Shown here: positions 6,070 to 13,149 of the stretch, piece by piece
How the letters are laid out: the number at the start of each line of letters is the position of its first letter
Numbering within the stretch: the first letter of the stretch is position 1
Origin: JAVVXB01 sp036651815
GTDB taxonomy: Bacteria > Bacillota > Clostridia > Christensenellales > CAG-138
Direction: 5' to 3'
DNA: 13,149 bases
NCBI GenBank assembly: GCA_036651815.1
Contig: JAVVXB010000039.1
Coordinates: forward strand, 1 to 13,149
Position numbers and translations under genes: made by a program
The notes under the pieces: model-generated
What the model was told of the DNA's origin: nothing
What the model saw: the letters and a program-made list of their open reading frames with translations, nothing else
Database searches by the model: none

Positions 6070-7614
6070 TTATTGAATCAGGGACTTGCCCGTCATTTCC
6101 TGGGGTACTGGTAAGTTGAGTAGCATCAACAGCGTCGGCGCCAGATCGCTGAGCCGTCCATCGGTGCGTAGCGTCGCGTCCTTACGTGCATTGTCCACTA
6201 GCATGCACGGCACTGGGTTTGTCGTGTGCGCGGTGAATGGCACGTTTTCTTTCTCGTCCCACATCTGTTCACAGTTGCCATGATCGGCGGTGATGATACA
6301 GCGTCCGCCATTGGCAAGAATGGCCTTGACCACCTTATCCACGCATTCGTCCACCGCATGCACCGCTGCTTTGGCGGCTTCCATTACGCCGGTATGTCCC
6401 ACCATATCGGGATTGGCAAAGTTCAAAATCATGACATCATACTTGCCGCTCTCGATTCGCTGGATCGCCTGATCGGCCACTTCCTTGGCGCTCATCTCGG
6501 GTTTTAAATCATAGGTGGCCACCTTGGGCGATGGAATCAGGCAGCGATCCTCATTTTCATTGGGCGCTTCCACGCCGCCGTTGAAAAAGAAAGTCACGTG
6601 TGCATACTTCTCCGTCTCAGCAATGCGCAATTGATTTTTTCCGCAGCTGGCCAAATACTGCCCCAGCGTATTGTCGAGCGATACCGGCTGATAGGCCACC
6701 TGCACTAGTGAGCCAAAGGTCTTGTCGTACTGAGTCATGCACACATAGTACAGCGGAAAATAACCATGCTTGCGCGGAAACCCATCAAAGTCCTCCATAA
6801 TAAAGCTGCGGGTAATCTCTCTCGCCCGATCCGGACGGAAGTTATAGAAGATTACACTATCATTTTTCTGGACGGTCGCCACTGGCTTTCCGTTTTCAAT
6901 CATCACCGTAGGCATAACAAATTCATCCGTCACACCCGCATCATAACTCGACTGCATGGCTTCAGCGGCCGTCGCCGCCGTGTATCCCGCTCCGTCGACC
7001 AGCGCGGCGTATGCTTTCTCAACGCGTTCAAAGCGATTGTCGCGATCCATGGCATAGTAACGCCCCATGACGGAAGCGATCTTGCCCGTTCCAATCCGCT
7101 TGAGTTGCGCATCCACCTGCTCCACAAAGTGCTTGCCGGAGGACGGCGGCACGTCGCGGCCATCCATAAAGCAGTGGATATAGACCTTATCAAGGCCCTT
7201 GTCGTGCGCCAATTGAACGAGCGCATACAGGTGTTCGAGGTGGCTATGTACGCCGCCGTCGGAGCAAAGGCCCATCAGGTGCAAACTCGATCCATTGCGT
7301 ATGCAGTTGTCCATCGCGCCAAGGAACGCAACGTTGGTAAAGAAGTCGCCATCGGCAATGGACTTGCTGATGCGCGTGAACTCCTGATATACAATGCGCC
7401 CGGCGCCAATATTCAGGTGTCCTACCTCAGAATTGCCCATCTGCCCAGTGGGCAGTCCCACATCCATGCCGCTAGCCTGTATTGTGGTATGCGGATACTT
7501 ATCCCACATTTTTTTTACATGGACTGCGCCGTCAGCCGCAATGGCATTAAAGTGCTTGTCCTTGCTGCAGCCAAAGCCATCCATAATGATGAGAGCAGTG
7601 ATCGGTTTCGTCAT
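6070..7614 (-). CDS. gpmI: 2,3-bisphosphoglycerate-independent phosphoglycerate mutase
   Basis: A 514-residue cytosolic enzyme of glycolysis that interconverts 3- and 2-phosphoglycerate with two Mn2+ ions. It belongs to the alkaline phosphatase superfamily. The N-terminus has MDGFG (11-15; Asp12 is a metal ligand) and the active-site loop GQMGNSEVGHLNIGAGR (57-73), in which Ser62 carries the phosphoryl group. Further on there are FMDGRDVPP, NFRPDRAREI, the metal-binding FANPDMVGHTG and TADHGNCEQM. The length is typical of bacterial iPGM. The ATG at 7614 shares its first base with the tpiA stop codon (TGATG), so translation is coupled to tpiA. In many Firmicutes eno follows; here the next gene is secG. 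Mn2+ dependence makes the enzyme pH-sensitive in spore formers, but nothing here shows sporulation control. Confidence 0.97.
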   Translation of the reverse strand: MTKPITALIIMDGFGCSKDKHFNAIAADGAVHVKKMWDKYPHTTIQASGMDVGLPTGQMGNSEVGHLNIGAGRIVYQEFTRISKSIADGDFFTNVAFLGAMDNCIRNGSSLHLMGLCSDGGVHSHLEHLYALVQLAHDKGLDKVYIHCFMDGRDVPPSSGKHFVEQVDAQLKRIGTGKIASVMGRYYAMDRDNRFERVEKAYAALVDGAGYTAATAAEAMQSSYDAGVTDEFVMPTVMIENGKPVATVQKNDSVIFYNFRPDRAREITRSFIMEDFDGFPRKHGYFPLYYVCMTQYDKTFGSLVQVAYQPVSLDNTLGQYLASCGKNQLRIAETEKYAHVTFFFNGGVEAPNENEDRCLIPSPKVATYDLKPEMSAKEVADQAIQRIESGKYDVMILNFANPDMVGHTGVMEAAKAAVHAVDECVDKVVKAILANGGRCIITADHGNCEQMWDEKENVPFTAHTTNPVPCMLVDNARKDATLRTDGRLSDLAPTLLMLLNLPVPQEMTGKSLIQ

Positions 7615-8360
7615 CAGAAATTGACCACCTTGCTGAAGTCTTCACTCTTAAGGCTTGCGCCGCCAATCAGCCCACCATCGATCTCCGGCATGGACATCAG
7701 TTCGCTGGCATTCTTTGGATTCATGCTTCCGCCGTATTGAATGCGGACTTTATCAGCCACCTTCTGTCCGTATACGCCCTTGATGGCATTTCGAATCACG
7801 CAGATGGTCGTGTTAGCGTCTTCGGATGTGGCGGTTTTTCCGGTGCCGATGGCCCAGATCGGTTCATAGGCGATCACAAGATTTTCCACATCCTTGGCTT
7901 CGATTCCAGCCAGAGCGGCAACGGTCTGCTTGGATACGATCGCATCCGTCACGCCGCCTTCGCGCTGTTCCAGCGTTTCCCCAACGCAGATGATGGGCGT
8001 AATGTTGGCGTCCATCGCTGCCTTCGCACGCTTGTTGACGGTTTCATCCGTTTCGCCAAAATATTGGCGACGCTCGCTATGTCCAACAATGGCGTAACTC
8101 ACGCCCACGCTCAGCAGCATGTCTGCGGATACTTCCCCCGTGAACGCTCCCTTTGGCGCCCAGTGTATGGATTGTGCGCCAAGTTTGATGTTTGTGCCGA
8201 CAAGCAGCTTGCCCACCGTTACAAGATCCACATAGGGTGGGCAGACGACTACGTCGCACTTCGCGTCCTTAACGAGTGGAATCAACTCCATAATGAGCTG
8301 TTCCGCCTCTCCGGGTGTCATATTCATCTTCCAGTTGCCAGCAATGATCGGTTTACGCAT
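7614..8360 (-). CDS. tpiA: Triosephosphate isomerase
   Basis: A 248-residue TIM-barrel enzyme that interconverts dihydroxyacetone phosphate and glyceraldehyde 3-phosphate. All catalytic residues are visible: Lys11 in AGNWKMN, His94 in IVGHSERR, and Glu166 in AYEPIWAIGTGKTAT, which also contains the flexible lid loop. The phosphate-binding YGGSMNP and GLIGGASL motifs follow near the C-terminus. The length is normal. The start at 8360 is preceded by GAGGAG 12 bases upstream. Its stop overlaps the gpmI start. A gap of 156 bases separates it from pgk and contains a candidate 37-residue ORF. Confidence 0.98.
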   Translation of the reverse strand: MRKPIIAGNWKMNMTPGEAEQLIMELIPLVKDAKCDVVVCPPYVDLVTVGKLLVGTNIKLGAQSIHWAPKGAFTGEVSADMLLSVGVSYAIVGHSERRQYFGETDETVNKRAKAAMDANITPIICVGETLEQREGGVTDAIVSKQTVAALAGIEAKDVENLVIAYEPIWAIGTGKTATSEDANTTICVIRNAIKGVYGQKVADKVRIQYGGSMNPKNASELMSMPEIDGGLIGGASLKSEDFSKVVNF

Positions 8361-8383
8361 ATTTATTCAATCTCCTCTTGATC

Positions 8384-8497
8384 TCATCTGTATTTTTTGA
8401 AGATATCCATCAAAATGGGGTTGTATGGTGGGCTTGCTTTGCGAGGGCAATCGGTGCTGTCGCCTCCTCTATTTGCAAAAAAGCTCGCCATATCCAT
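8384..8497 (-). CDS. Candidate small ORF between pgk and tpiA (37 aa)
   Basis: A complete frame of 37 codons runs from an ATG at 8497 to a TGA at 8384-8386, starting 19 bases after the pgk stop and ending 23 bases before tpiA. A second Met is codon 3. The peptide starts MDMASFFANRGG and ends in a Pro-rich, basic stretch PPYNPILMDIFKKYR. It has one Cys, no membrane segment and no domain I recognise. No convincing ribosome binding site precedes it. For it: it fills an otherwise unexplained gap inside a compact operon. Against it: a frame this short can arise by chance. Confidence 0.3.
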   Translation of the reverse strand: MDMASFFANRGGDSTDCPRKASPPYNPILMDIFKKYR

Positions 8498-8516
8498 CTT
8501 AAATCAAAATGGATTC

Positions 8517-9704
8517 TTATTTGTCGTTGAGTACCGCAACGCCGGGCAGTACCTTACCCTCTAGGAACTCCAGCGATGCGCCACCGCCAGTGGAAATATG
8601 GGTCATCTTGCTGGCATAGCCAAGCTTTTTAACGGCCGAGGCGGAGTCGCCGCCGCCAATGATCGTCGTTCCCTTGCAGTTGGCGCAGGCTTCGGCAATT
8701 TTTTTGGTTCCCTCTTCAAAGGCGGGGAATTCGAACACCCCCATGGGGCCGTTCCAGATGACTGTTTTGGCGGCTTCGATCACCTTTGAAAACTCTGCAA
8801 TCGTCTTGGGTCCGATATCCATGCCCATCCATCCCGCGGGTATGCGGTTGGAATCCACAACCTTATGTTCTGCATCCGCATTGAATTCCGTTGCGACCAC
8901 GGTGTCCACCGGCAATAGAAGTTTGACGCCCTGCGCCTTTGCTTTCGCCATCAGATCTTTGGCCAGGCCAATGCTCTCGGCATCCAGAAGCGATGTGCCA
9001 ATTTCCCAGTCCTGTGCCTTGAAGAACGTATACGCCATGCCGCCGCCAATGATGAGCGAATCGCATTTTTCCAGCAGATTTGTAATGACCCCGATCTTAT
9101 CTGCCACCTTCGCACCGCCAAGAATGGCGACAAAGGGTCGTTCCGGATCATCCAACGCCTTGCCCATCACGCCCAGCTCCTTGCCAATGAGGAAGCCAGC
9201 CACCGCCGGTAGGTACGCAGCAACGCCGGCTGTGGAAGCATGAGCGCGGTGCACGGTACCAAACGCATCGGAAACATAGAGATCGGCAAGACTTGCCAAC
9301 GCTTTGGCAAATTCCGGATCGTTCTTTTCTTCTTCAGCATGGAAACGCACGTTCTCCAGCAGAACGATTTCACCCGCCTTCATATCCTCAATGGCGGCCT
9401 TGGCGGAATCGCCAATCACATCGTCCGCCATCCAGATCTTTGTCTCCGGTAGTAGTTCGGCAAGGCGCGCGCCAACCGGAACCATCGAATACTTCGGATT
9501 GACCTGTCCCTTGGGACGGCCAAGATGCGAGCAAAGAATCACCTTTGCGTTATGATCCAGCAGATAGCGAATGGTAGGCAACGCCGCGACAATGCGCTTG
9601 TCGTCGGATACCTGCCCGTCCTCGGTTAAAGGTACGTTAAAATCCACACGGACAAGCACCTTTTTGCCGTTTACATCGATGTCTTCAATCGTTTTCTTTG
9701 CCAT
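8517..9704 (-). CDS. pgk: Phosphoglycerate kinase
   Basis: A 395-residue two-domain glycolytic kinase that makes ATP from 1,3-bisphosphoglycerate. The N-terminal substrate domain shows VLVRVDFNVPL (16-26), SHLGRPKG (59-66), ENVRFH (117-122) and DAFGTVHRAH (146-155). The C-terminal nucleotide domain shows GGAKVADKI (196-204), the GPMGVFE loop and the final GGGDSASAV and ISTGGGASLEFLEGK motifs. The length is typical. The ATG at 9704 has AGGAGG at good spacing, in a 30-base gap after the metallohydrolase gene. Firmicutes usually have gap directly upstream; here that place is taken by an RNase Z-like hydrolase. Confidence 0.98.
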   Translation of the reverse strand: MAKKTIEDIDVNGKKVLVRVDFNVPLTEDGQVSDDKRIVAALPTIRYLLDHNAKVILCSHLGRPKGQVNPKYSMVPVGARLAELLPETKIWMADDVIGDSAKAAIEDMKAGEIVLLENVRFHAEEEKNDPEFAKALASLADLYVSDAFGTVHRAHASTAGVAAYLPAVAGFLIGKELGVMGKALDDPERPFVAILGGAKVADKIGVITNLLEKCDSLIIGGGMAYTFFKAQDWEIGTSLLDAESIGLAKDLMAKAKAQGVKLLLPVDTVVATEFNADAEHKVVDSNRIPAGWMGMDIGPKTIAEFSKVIEAAKTVIWNGPMGVFEFPAFEEGTKKIAEACANCKGTTIIGGGDSASAVKKLGYASKMTHISTGGGASLEFLEGKVLPGVAVLNDK

Positions 9705-9734
9705 AACAGATAACCCTCCTACGTATATGTATAA

Positions 9735-10466
9735 TCAAATTTGAGAATGCCTCTGTTCTTTTATCACAAAACTAGGCACAAAGTCAATCTCTTTTTCGAC
9801 TTGTTCATCCGTTGTTCCCATTCCGTACAAATGCGTGCAAAGCAACTGTTTCACACCCGCTTCCCGCGCCAGTTGCCCGACCTGTTTGGTGGTCAGATGC
9901 GGCAACGAGCCGCCGTGATCCTGCTCCGCTAAAAATGCCGTATCCGCCAGCAGCGTATCCGCGCCTGCAGCATACTCCACCAGCGCGTCGAACCAGCCCG
10001 TATCGCCCGTATAGAACAGACGCTTGCCGTTATCGTCCACAATATCCGCGGCGTAAGCCTCCACGGGATGCCACACGGCACGGAATGTCACGCAGAGTGA
10101 ACCGATGCGCACACACATGCCATCACGGATGGATCGCACATCGAAATATTTGGACCGTAGCAGCGCTCGGTGCGCCTCTGGCGTATCCGGTGCATACACG
10201 ATCAATGGATGGAGGCGCTTCCCCTGTTTTTCCGACGCCTCCAACGCATACTGAAGCACCAGCATATCGGAAAAATGGTCAAAATGCAGATGAGAAAGAA
10301 TCACCGCATCCAATTGTGCCAAGCAGAAACCATCCAGCAGACGCGAGAGCGTACCGCTGCCCAGATCACAGAGCAGGTGCGTGCCACCGCTCTCCACCAG
10401 ATAGCCGGAACATGCACCGCCCGGCCGCGGAAATGGGCCAAATCGTCCTAGAACCATCAGTTCCAT
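9735..10466 (-). CDS. MBL-fold metallohydrolase (RNase Z/YhfI-like)
   Basis: A 243-residue cytosolic metallo-beta-lactamase-fold protein. The metal-binding signature is complete: SHLHFDH (His59, His61, Asp63, His64), then His133 in AVWHPVEAY, Asp155 in YTGDTG, and His212 in LCTHLYG. The stretch PHLTTKQVGQLAREAGVKQ (189-207) is like the corresponding helix of tRNase Z. It lacks the inserted tRNA-binding arm of true RNase Z (about 300 residues), so tRNA processing cannot be assumed; it fits the smaller YhfI-type group, whose substrates are uncertain. The start overlaps the end of the upstream transporter gene by 10 bases, with GGAAGA upstream, indicating coupled translation. It lies directly upstream of pgk. 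The fold is sure, the substrate unknown. Confidence 0.85.
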   Translation of the reverse strand: MELMVLGRFGPFPRPGGACSGYLVESGGTHLLCDLGSGTLSRLLDGFCLAQLDAVILSHLHFDHFSDMLVLQYALEASEKQGKRLHPLIVYAPDTPEAHRALLRSKYFDVRSIRDGMCVRIGSLCVTFRAVWHPVEAYAADIVDDNGKRLFYTGDTGWFDALVEYAAGADTLLADTAFLAEQDHGGSLPHLTTKQVGQLAREAGVKQLLCTHLYGMGTTDEQVEKEIDFVPSFVIKEQRHSQI

Positions 10467-11035
10467 ACGTCGTTGTCTTCCTCCCGGGAACGGCGTCTCC
10501 GTTGAGGCGTCTTGTTAGGATGTACCGATGGAATATAGTGCAAAATGACCGTGCCCACACCCGCACACACCACCGCCTGCGCCAAATTTATGAGGAAAGC
10601 CTGCCCGGCAACCAGAAATTCGCGTACAATCAACAGGTCGTAAACAAAGTATCCCAGCACCATGATGGCCTCTGTCAACCCCGCCACAGCAAAGCATCTT
10701 GACCATTTGTCACATCTCTGGCAGAATGCAGCAATAAAGAACGCCATGCCGGTTTTAATCATGAGACTCCCCATGATATATAGCTTGCTGCCTACCGCCA
10801 GATCCGCAAGGGCCGCGCCCACCGCGCTGACCGCCGCCCCCCACGGGCCGCCCAGCAAGAGAACATTAACAAAGATGCATGCATCGCCAAGAGTCGCATA
10901 TACACCAGCGTTCACGCGGCTATTGCCCAGCGGGTAGGTGATGTTCGTCTTCACCCGAATAAGCGCCGTGATTCCGAAGGTAAGCGCCAGTAGGATACCG
11001 ATCAGTATCAATTGCTTTTTTTTAAGCTTGATCAT
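10457..11035 (-). CDS. ECF transporter S component-like membrane protein
   Basis: A 192-residue integral membrane protein with about five to six hydrophobic helices. The first is at 9-26, and GDACIFVNVLLLGGPWGAAVSAVGAALADLAVG (in part) matches the pattern of S components of energy-coupling factor vitamin transporters (ECF riboflavin/HMP-type families), including the GA..G..LADL..G and IKTGMAF elements and the late N-LAQ motif. S components bind a vitamin or its precursor and share the common EcfAAT module, which is not encoded here. The substrate cannot be told. The C-terminus is a short Arg-rich then acidic tail. A GTG at 11089 would add 18 polar residues and has a GGGAG; the ATG at 11035, with GAGG eight bases before it and a normal N-terminus, is preferred. 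The 3' end overlaps the hydrolase gene by 10 bases. Confidence 0.78.
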   Translation of the reverse strand: MIKLKKKQLILIGILLALTFGITALIRVKTNITYPLGNSRVNAGVYATLGDACIFVNVLLLGGPWGAAVSAVGAALADLAVGSKLYIMGSLMIKTGMAFFIAAFCQRCDKWSRCFAVAGLTEAIMVLGYFVYDLLIVREFLVAGQAFLINLAQAVVCAGVGTVILHYIPSVHPNKTPQRRRRSREEDNDVWN

Positions 11036-11094
11036 GGGGTCATCCTCATCTTTCTGTCCTTGCCGTGTACCGGTAGGCAGCCGCTCCACCGTTT

Positions 11095-12033
11095 TTATTC
11101 TCCCGCCTTAATAATCTCGTCCAGCAGCGCATCCAGCGAAAGCTCGTCCTCGTCGCTGAAATCAGGCATCAGCTCCGATACCGTCGGCGTTGCCGACTCC
11201 CCCTCAGACTCCGTTTGCGGCAGGTCTGCTTCCGGCTGCCATTCTGCCTCTGGCACATACGGCTCGCCATAGCGATCCGTCGTTTCATCGGCATATGCGT
11301 CTTCTGGACGCGGCGCAAAGTCCATCATCTGATCAGTCTCGGGTTGTGACTCTGGTGCGGATGCCGCCTGCCCCAACACCGCCGCCGTTTCAGCCAGATC
11401 ACGATTTTGCAGTTTATAGATATTCTGCATCAGCTGCGCTGGGCTGTCATCCGGATTGGGCAGTTTGTCCGCAGCAACATATCCGCCCGCGCGCGTTGCC
11501 CCCTCGTCTCCAAATATCTCTGACTCAGCAGCGTTGACGGTACATGTACCGCAGAACGTCGCAAACTGTTCCGCCGCCGACCGTGCATCCGCCGCGCTCT
11601 TAACAAGGGCTACGTTATAACGCCCGATCCGCTCCTGATACTCCGCCACCGCCGCTTCGGAGCGGGCAAGTATCTGCGTGCGCGCATTGTTGGCGTTTCG
11701 GAGCAGTTCATCCGCTTGCGTTTGGGCTTGCTTCCGCAGTTTATTGGCCTGTTCCTCCGCCTCCTGCAGCGTCGCATCGGCATTGGCCTCCGCCTGTGCA
11801 ATCGCAGCCGCCGTTTTCCGCTGCGCTTCCTCAACGATCTGCCGCGCACGCGCATCGGCCTCCGCAATGCGCTGGTTACAACTTACCTGAGCACCCGCGA
11901 GGGAATCCATAACGGACTGCTCCCGGGCGCGATAGGCCTCTATCTGCTTTTCCAGAGAATCAATACGGGTTTCCAATACCATCGCCCGTTCGGAACGCTC
12001 TGCCAGCAAGTTTTGCATTTCTTTTTTTCTCAT
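11095..12033 (-). CDS. Coiled-coil protein of unknown function
   Basis: A 312-residue protein with no family I can name with confidence. Residues about 1-155 are almost continuous charged, Ala/Gln/Glu-rich heptad-like sequence, a long coiled coil reminiscent of DivIVA-type or ATP-synthase-stalk-like proteins. A CGTC motif (161-164) follows, with another Cys at 52. Residues about 170-290 are acidic, Pro/Glu/Asp-rich and probably disordered. The C-terminus ends in a short amphipathic segment, ELSLDALLDEIIKAGE, which looks like a docking motif. There is no signal peptide or membrane helix. The ATG overlaps the ruvB stop by four bases (ATGA), with GGAGG upstream, so translation is coupled to ruvB. 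A structural or scaffold role, perhaps in cell division or envelope work, is only a guess. Confidence 0.8.
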   Translation of the reverse strand: MRKKEMQNLLAERSERAMVLETRIDSLEKQIEAYRAREQSVMDSLAGAQVSCNQRIAEADARARQIVEEAQRKTAAAIAQAEANADATLQEAEEQANKLRKQAQTQADELLRNANNARTQILARSEAAVAEYQERIGRYNVALVKSAADARSAAEQFATFCGTCTVNAAESEIFGDEGATRAGGYVAADKLPNPDDSPAQLMQNIYKLQNRDLAETAAVLGQAASAPESQPETDQMMDFAPRPEDAYADETTDRYGEPYVPEAEWQPEADLPQTESEGESATPTVSELMPDFSDEDELSLDALLDEIIKAGE

Positions 12034-13097
12034 GTGTCGTCCTCCGTTTTTTCAGCTTGTTGAATTCGTTCAGATTCGTATGCAAACAATTTCGGTTGTT
12101 CATCCTCCGCCTGATACCCCATATGGGCATAGCCCGAAGGCAGTACGATCCGTCCACGCGGCGTTCTCGCAATAAAGCCAAGCTGTAGCAGATACGGCTC
12201 ATACACTTCCTCAATGGTGGTTGCGTCCTCTCCCGTGGCCGCCGCGATGGTATCGAGTCCCACCGGCCGACCGTGAAATTTAACAATCATGGCCTCCAAC
12301 ATGTGGCGATCCACCGCATCCAGCCCCAATTCGTCAATGTGCAGCATCTGCAGTCCTTCGCGGGCAGTGTCGAGATCAATAAAGCCATTTCCGCGCACCT
12401 CCGCATAGTCCCGTACGCGGCGCAGCAGACGGTTGGCAATCCGTGGCGTCCCCCGAGAACGGGATGCAATCTCAATAGCGCCATCGTCGCTGATGCCAAT
12501 GCCGAAAATATCCGCACTTCGTGTGATAATTTCGCGCAGTGCTTCCGAATCATATAGCGTCAGCTGTTCCTTGATGCCAAATCGATCCCGAAGTGGCGAG
12601 GTCAAAAGCCCCATGCGCGTTGTTGCGCCAATGAGCGTAAAGTGCGGCAGATCCAGACGGATACTGCGGGCGCTTGGCCCCTTGCCGATGATGATATCCA
12701 GCGCGTAATCCTCCATAGCAGGGTACAGAATTTCCTCCACGGTGGCGTTCAGCCGGTGAATTTCATCAATAAACAGCACATCCCCCGAAGAGAGATTCGT
12801 CAGCAGCGCCGCCAAATCGCCCGCATGGGTAATTGCCGGACCGCTGGTCACGCGCAGGGAGCCCCCCATCTCGTTGGCAATGATGCCTGCAAGCGTCGTT
12901 TTGCCAAGTCCCGGCGGTCCGTAGAGCAGCGCATGATCAAGGCATTCGCTGCGCTTTTTGGCCGCTTCGATATAGATGCGCATATGATCCTTGACCACGT
13001 GCTGGCCGATGTACTCATCAAGGTAACGTGGGCGCAGACTGTATTCGGTTTTTACGTCCTCCTCCTGCAGCGAGGAGGTGATCAGGCGTTCTTCCAT
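12030..13097 (-). CDS. ruvB: Holliday junction branch-migration ATPase RuvB
   Basis: A 355-residue AAA+ motor that, with RuvA, drives branch migration of Holliday junctions in recombination repair. The N-terminal SLRPRYLDEYIGQ precedes the Walker A GPPGLGKTT (60-68) and Walker B FIDEIHR (109-115). Sensor 1 and the arginine-finger region are seen in IGATTRMGLLTSPLRDRFGI, and sensor 2 in RGTPRIANRLLRRVRDYAEV. The C-terminal winged helix with GLDTIAAATGEDATTIEEVYEPYLLQLGFIARTPRGR completes it. The ATG at 13097 has GAGG about six bases upstream. ruvA, normally just upstream, would lie beyond the window edge. The gene is complete and overlaps the next by four bases. Confidence 0.98.
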   Translation of the reverse strand: MEERLITSSLQEEDVKTEYSLRPRYLDEYIGQHVVKDHMRIYIEAAKKRSECLDHALLYGPPGLGKTTLAGIIANEMGGSLRVTSGPAITHAGDLAALLTNLSSGDVLFIDEIHRLNATVEEILYPAMEDYALDIIIGKGPSARSIRLDLPHFTLIGATTRMGLLTSPLRDRFGIKEQLTLYDSEALREIITRSADIFGIGISDDGAIEIASRSRGTPRIANRLLRRVRDYAEVRGNGFIDLDTAREGLQMLHIDELGLDAVDRHMLEAMIVKFHGRPVGLDTIAAATGEDATTIEEVYEPYLLQLGFIARTPRGRIVLPSGYAHMGYQAEDEQPKLFAYESERIQQAEKTEDDT

Positions 13098-13149
13098 CGA
13101 TTCCTCATTGTTTGCATCTTATTCTTTTCTTTTTTTCATAAAAAAATGA

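Noticed and set aside
6766..7740. 324-codon plus-strand frame opposite gpmI
   Set aside because: It is antisense to a clearly conserved enzyme gene and shows no recognisable protein.
8403..8512. Similar words (ATATCCAT plus CAAAATGG) at both ends of the pgk-tpiA gap
   Set aside because: The copies are short (8 bases each side), differ by a 7-base insertion, and can arise by chance; no element boundary is visible.
9812..10702. 296-codon plus-strand frame opposite the hydrolase and transporter genes
   Set aside because: Its Pro/Arg/His-rich composition is typical of a reverse-complement shadow, and it crosses two real minus-strand genes.
11036..11089. GTG start at 11089 for the S component
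   Set aside because: It has a possible GGGAG site, but it adds 18 polar residues not expected for the family; it remains an alternative.

Overview
The window looks like a chromosomal segment of a Clostridia-type Bacillota (Firmicutes). The protein families, the strong AGGAGG ribosome binding sites and the gene order (glycolytic block, then secG, rnr, smpB, ssrA) all point that way. Most genes have mixed to moderately GC-rich codons; the first 800 bases are clearly more AT-rich. I cannot name a genus. Apart from a transposase remnant near the left end, every supported gene lies on the minus strand, so the window is read from right to left.

Right part (13097 to 6070) is a compact run with overlaps or gaps of mostly 0-30 bases: ruvB (Holliday junction helicase), a 312-residue coiled-coil protein of unknown function, an ECF-transporter S component, an RNase Z-like metallo-beta-lactamase-fold hydrolase, pgk, a candidate 37-residue ORF, tpiA and gpmI. 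The glycolytic block lacks the gap and eno genes that often accompany it in Firmicutes.

Middle part (5971 to 1109) is the trans-translation and RNA-decay neighbourhood. secG has its own promoter and a clear intrinsic terminator. After it come rnr (RNase R without the usual N-terminal winged helix), smpB (overlapping the rnr end by 56 bases), a divergent LysA-like PLP decarboxylase, and ssrA (tmRNA) with a near-consensus promoter and a hairpin downstream. RNase R, SmpB and tmRNA act together on stalled ribosomes and their defective mRNAs. The tmRNA encodes a predicted tag TDNNNTLPVAA.

Left part (1 to about 1045), just past the ssrA 3' end, looks like accessory DNA. It holds an AT-rich VOC/bleomycin-resistance-like gene bracketed by two identical 106-bp direct repeats, a third 21-bp partial copy of the repeat, and the C-terminal remnant of an IS1182-type transposase pointing toward ssrA.

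I found no CRISPR array, rRNA, tRNA or clearly new multi-gene system. The most interesting items are the repeat-bracketed VOC cassette, two unlisted small ORFs (before rnr and between pgk and tpiA), the altered PLP-pocket motif of the LysA-like enzyme, the tmRNA tag, and the uncharacterised coiled-coil protein linked to ruvB.
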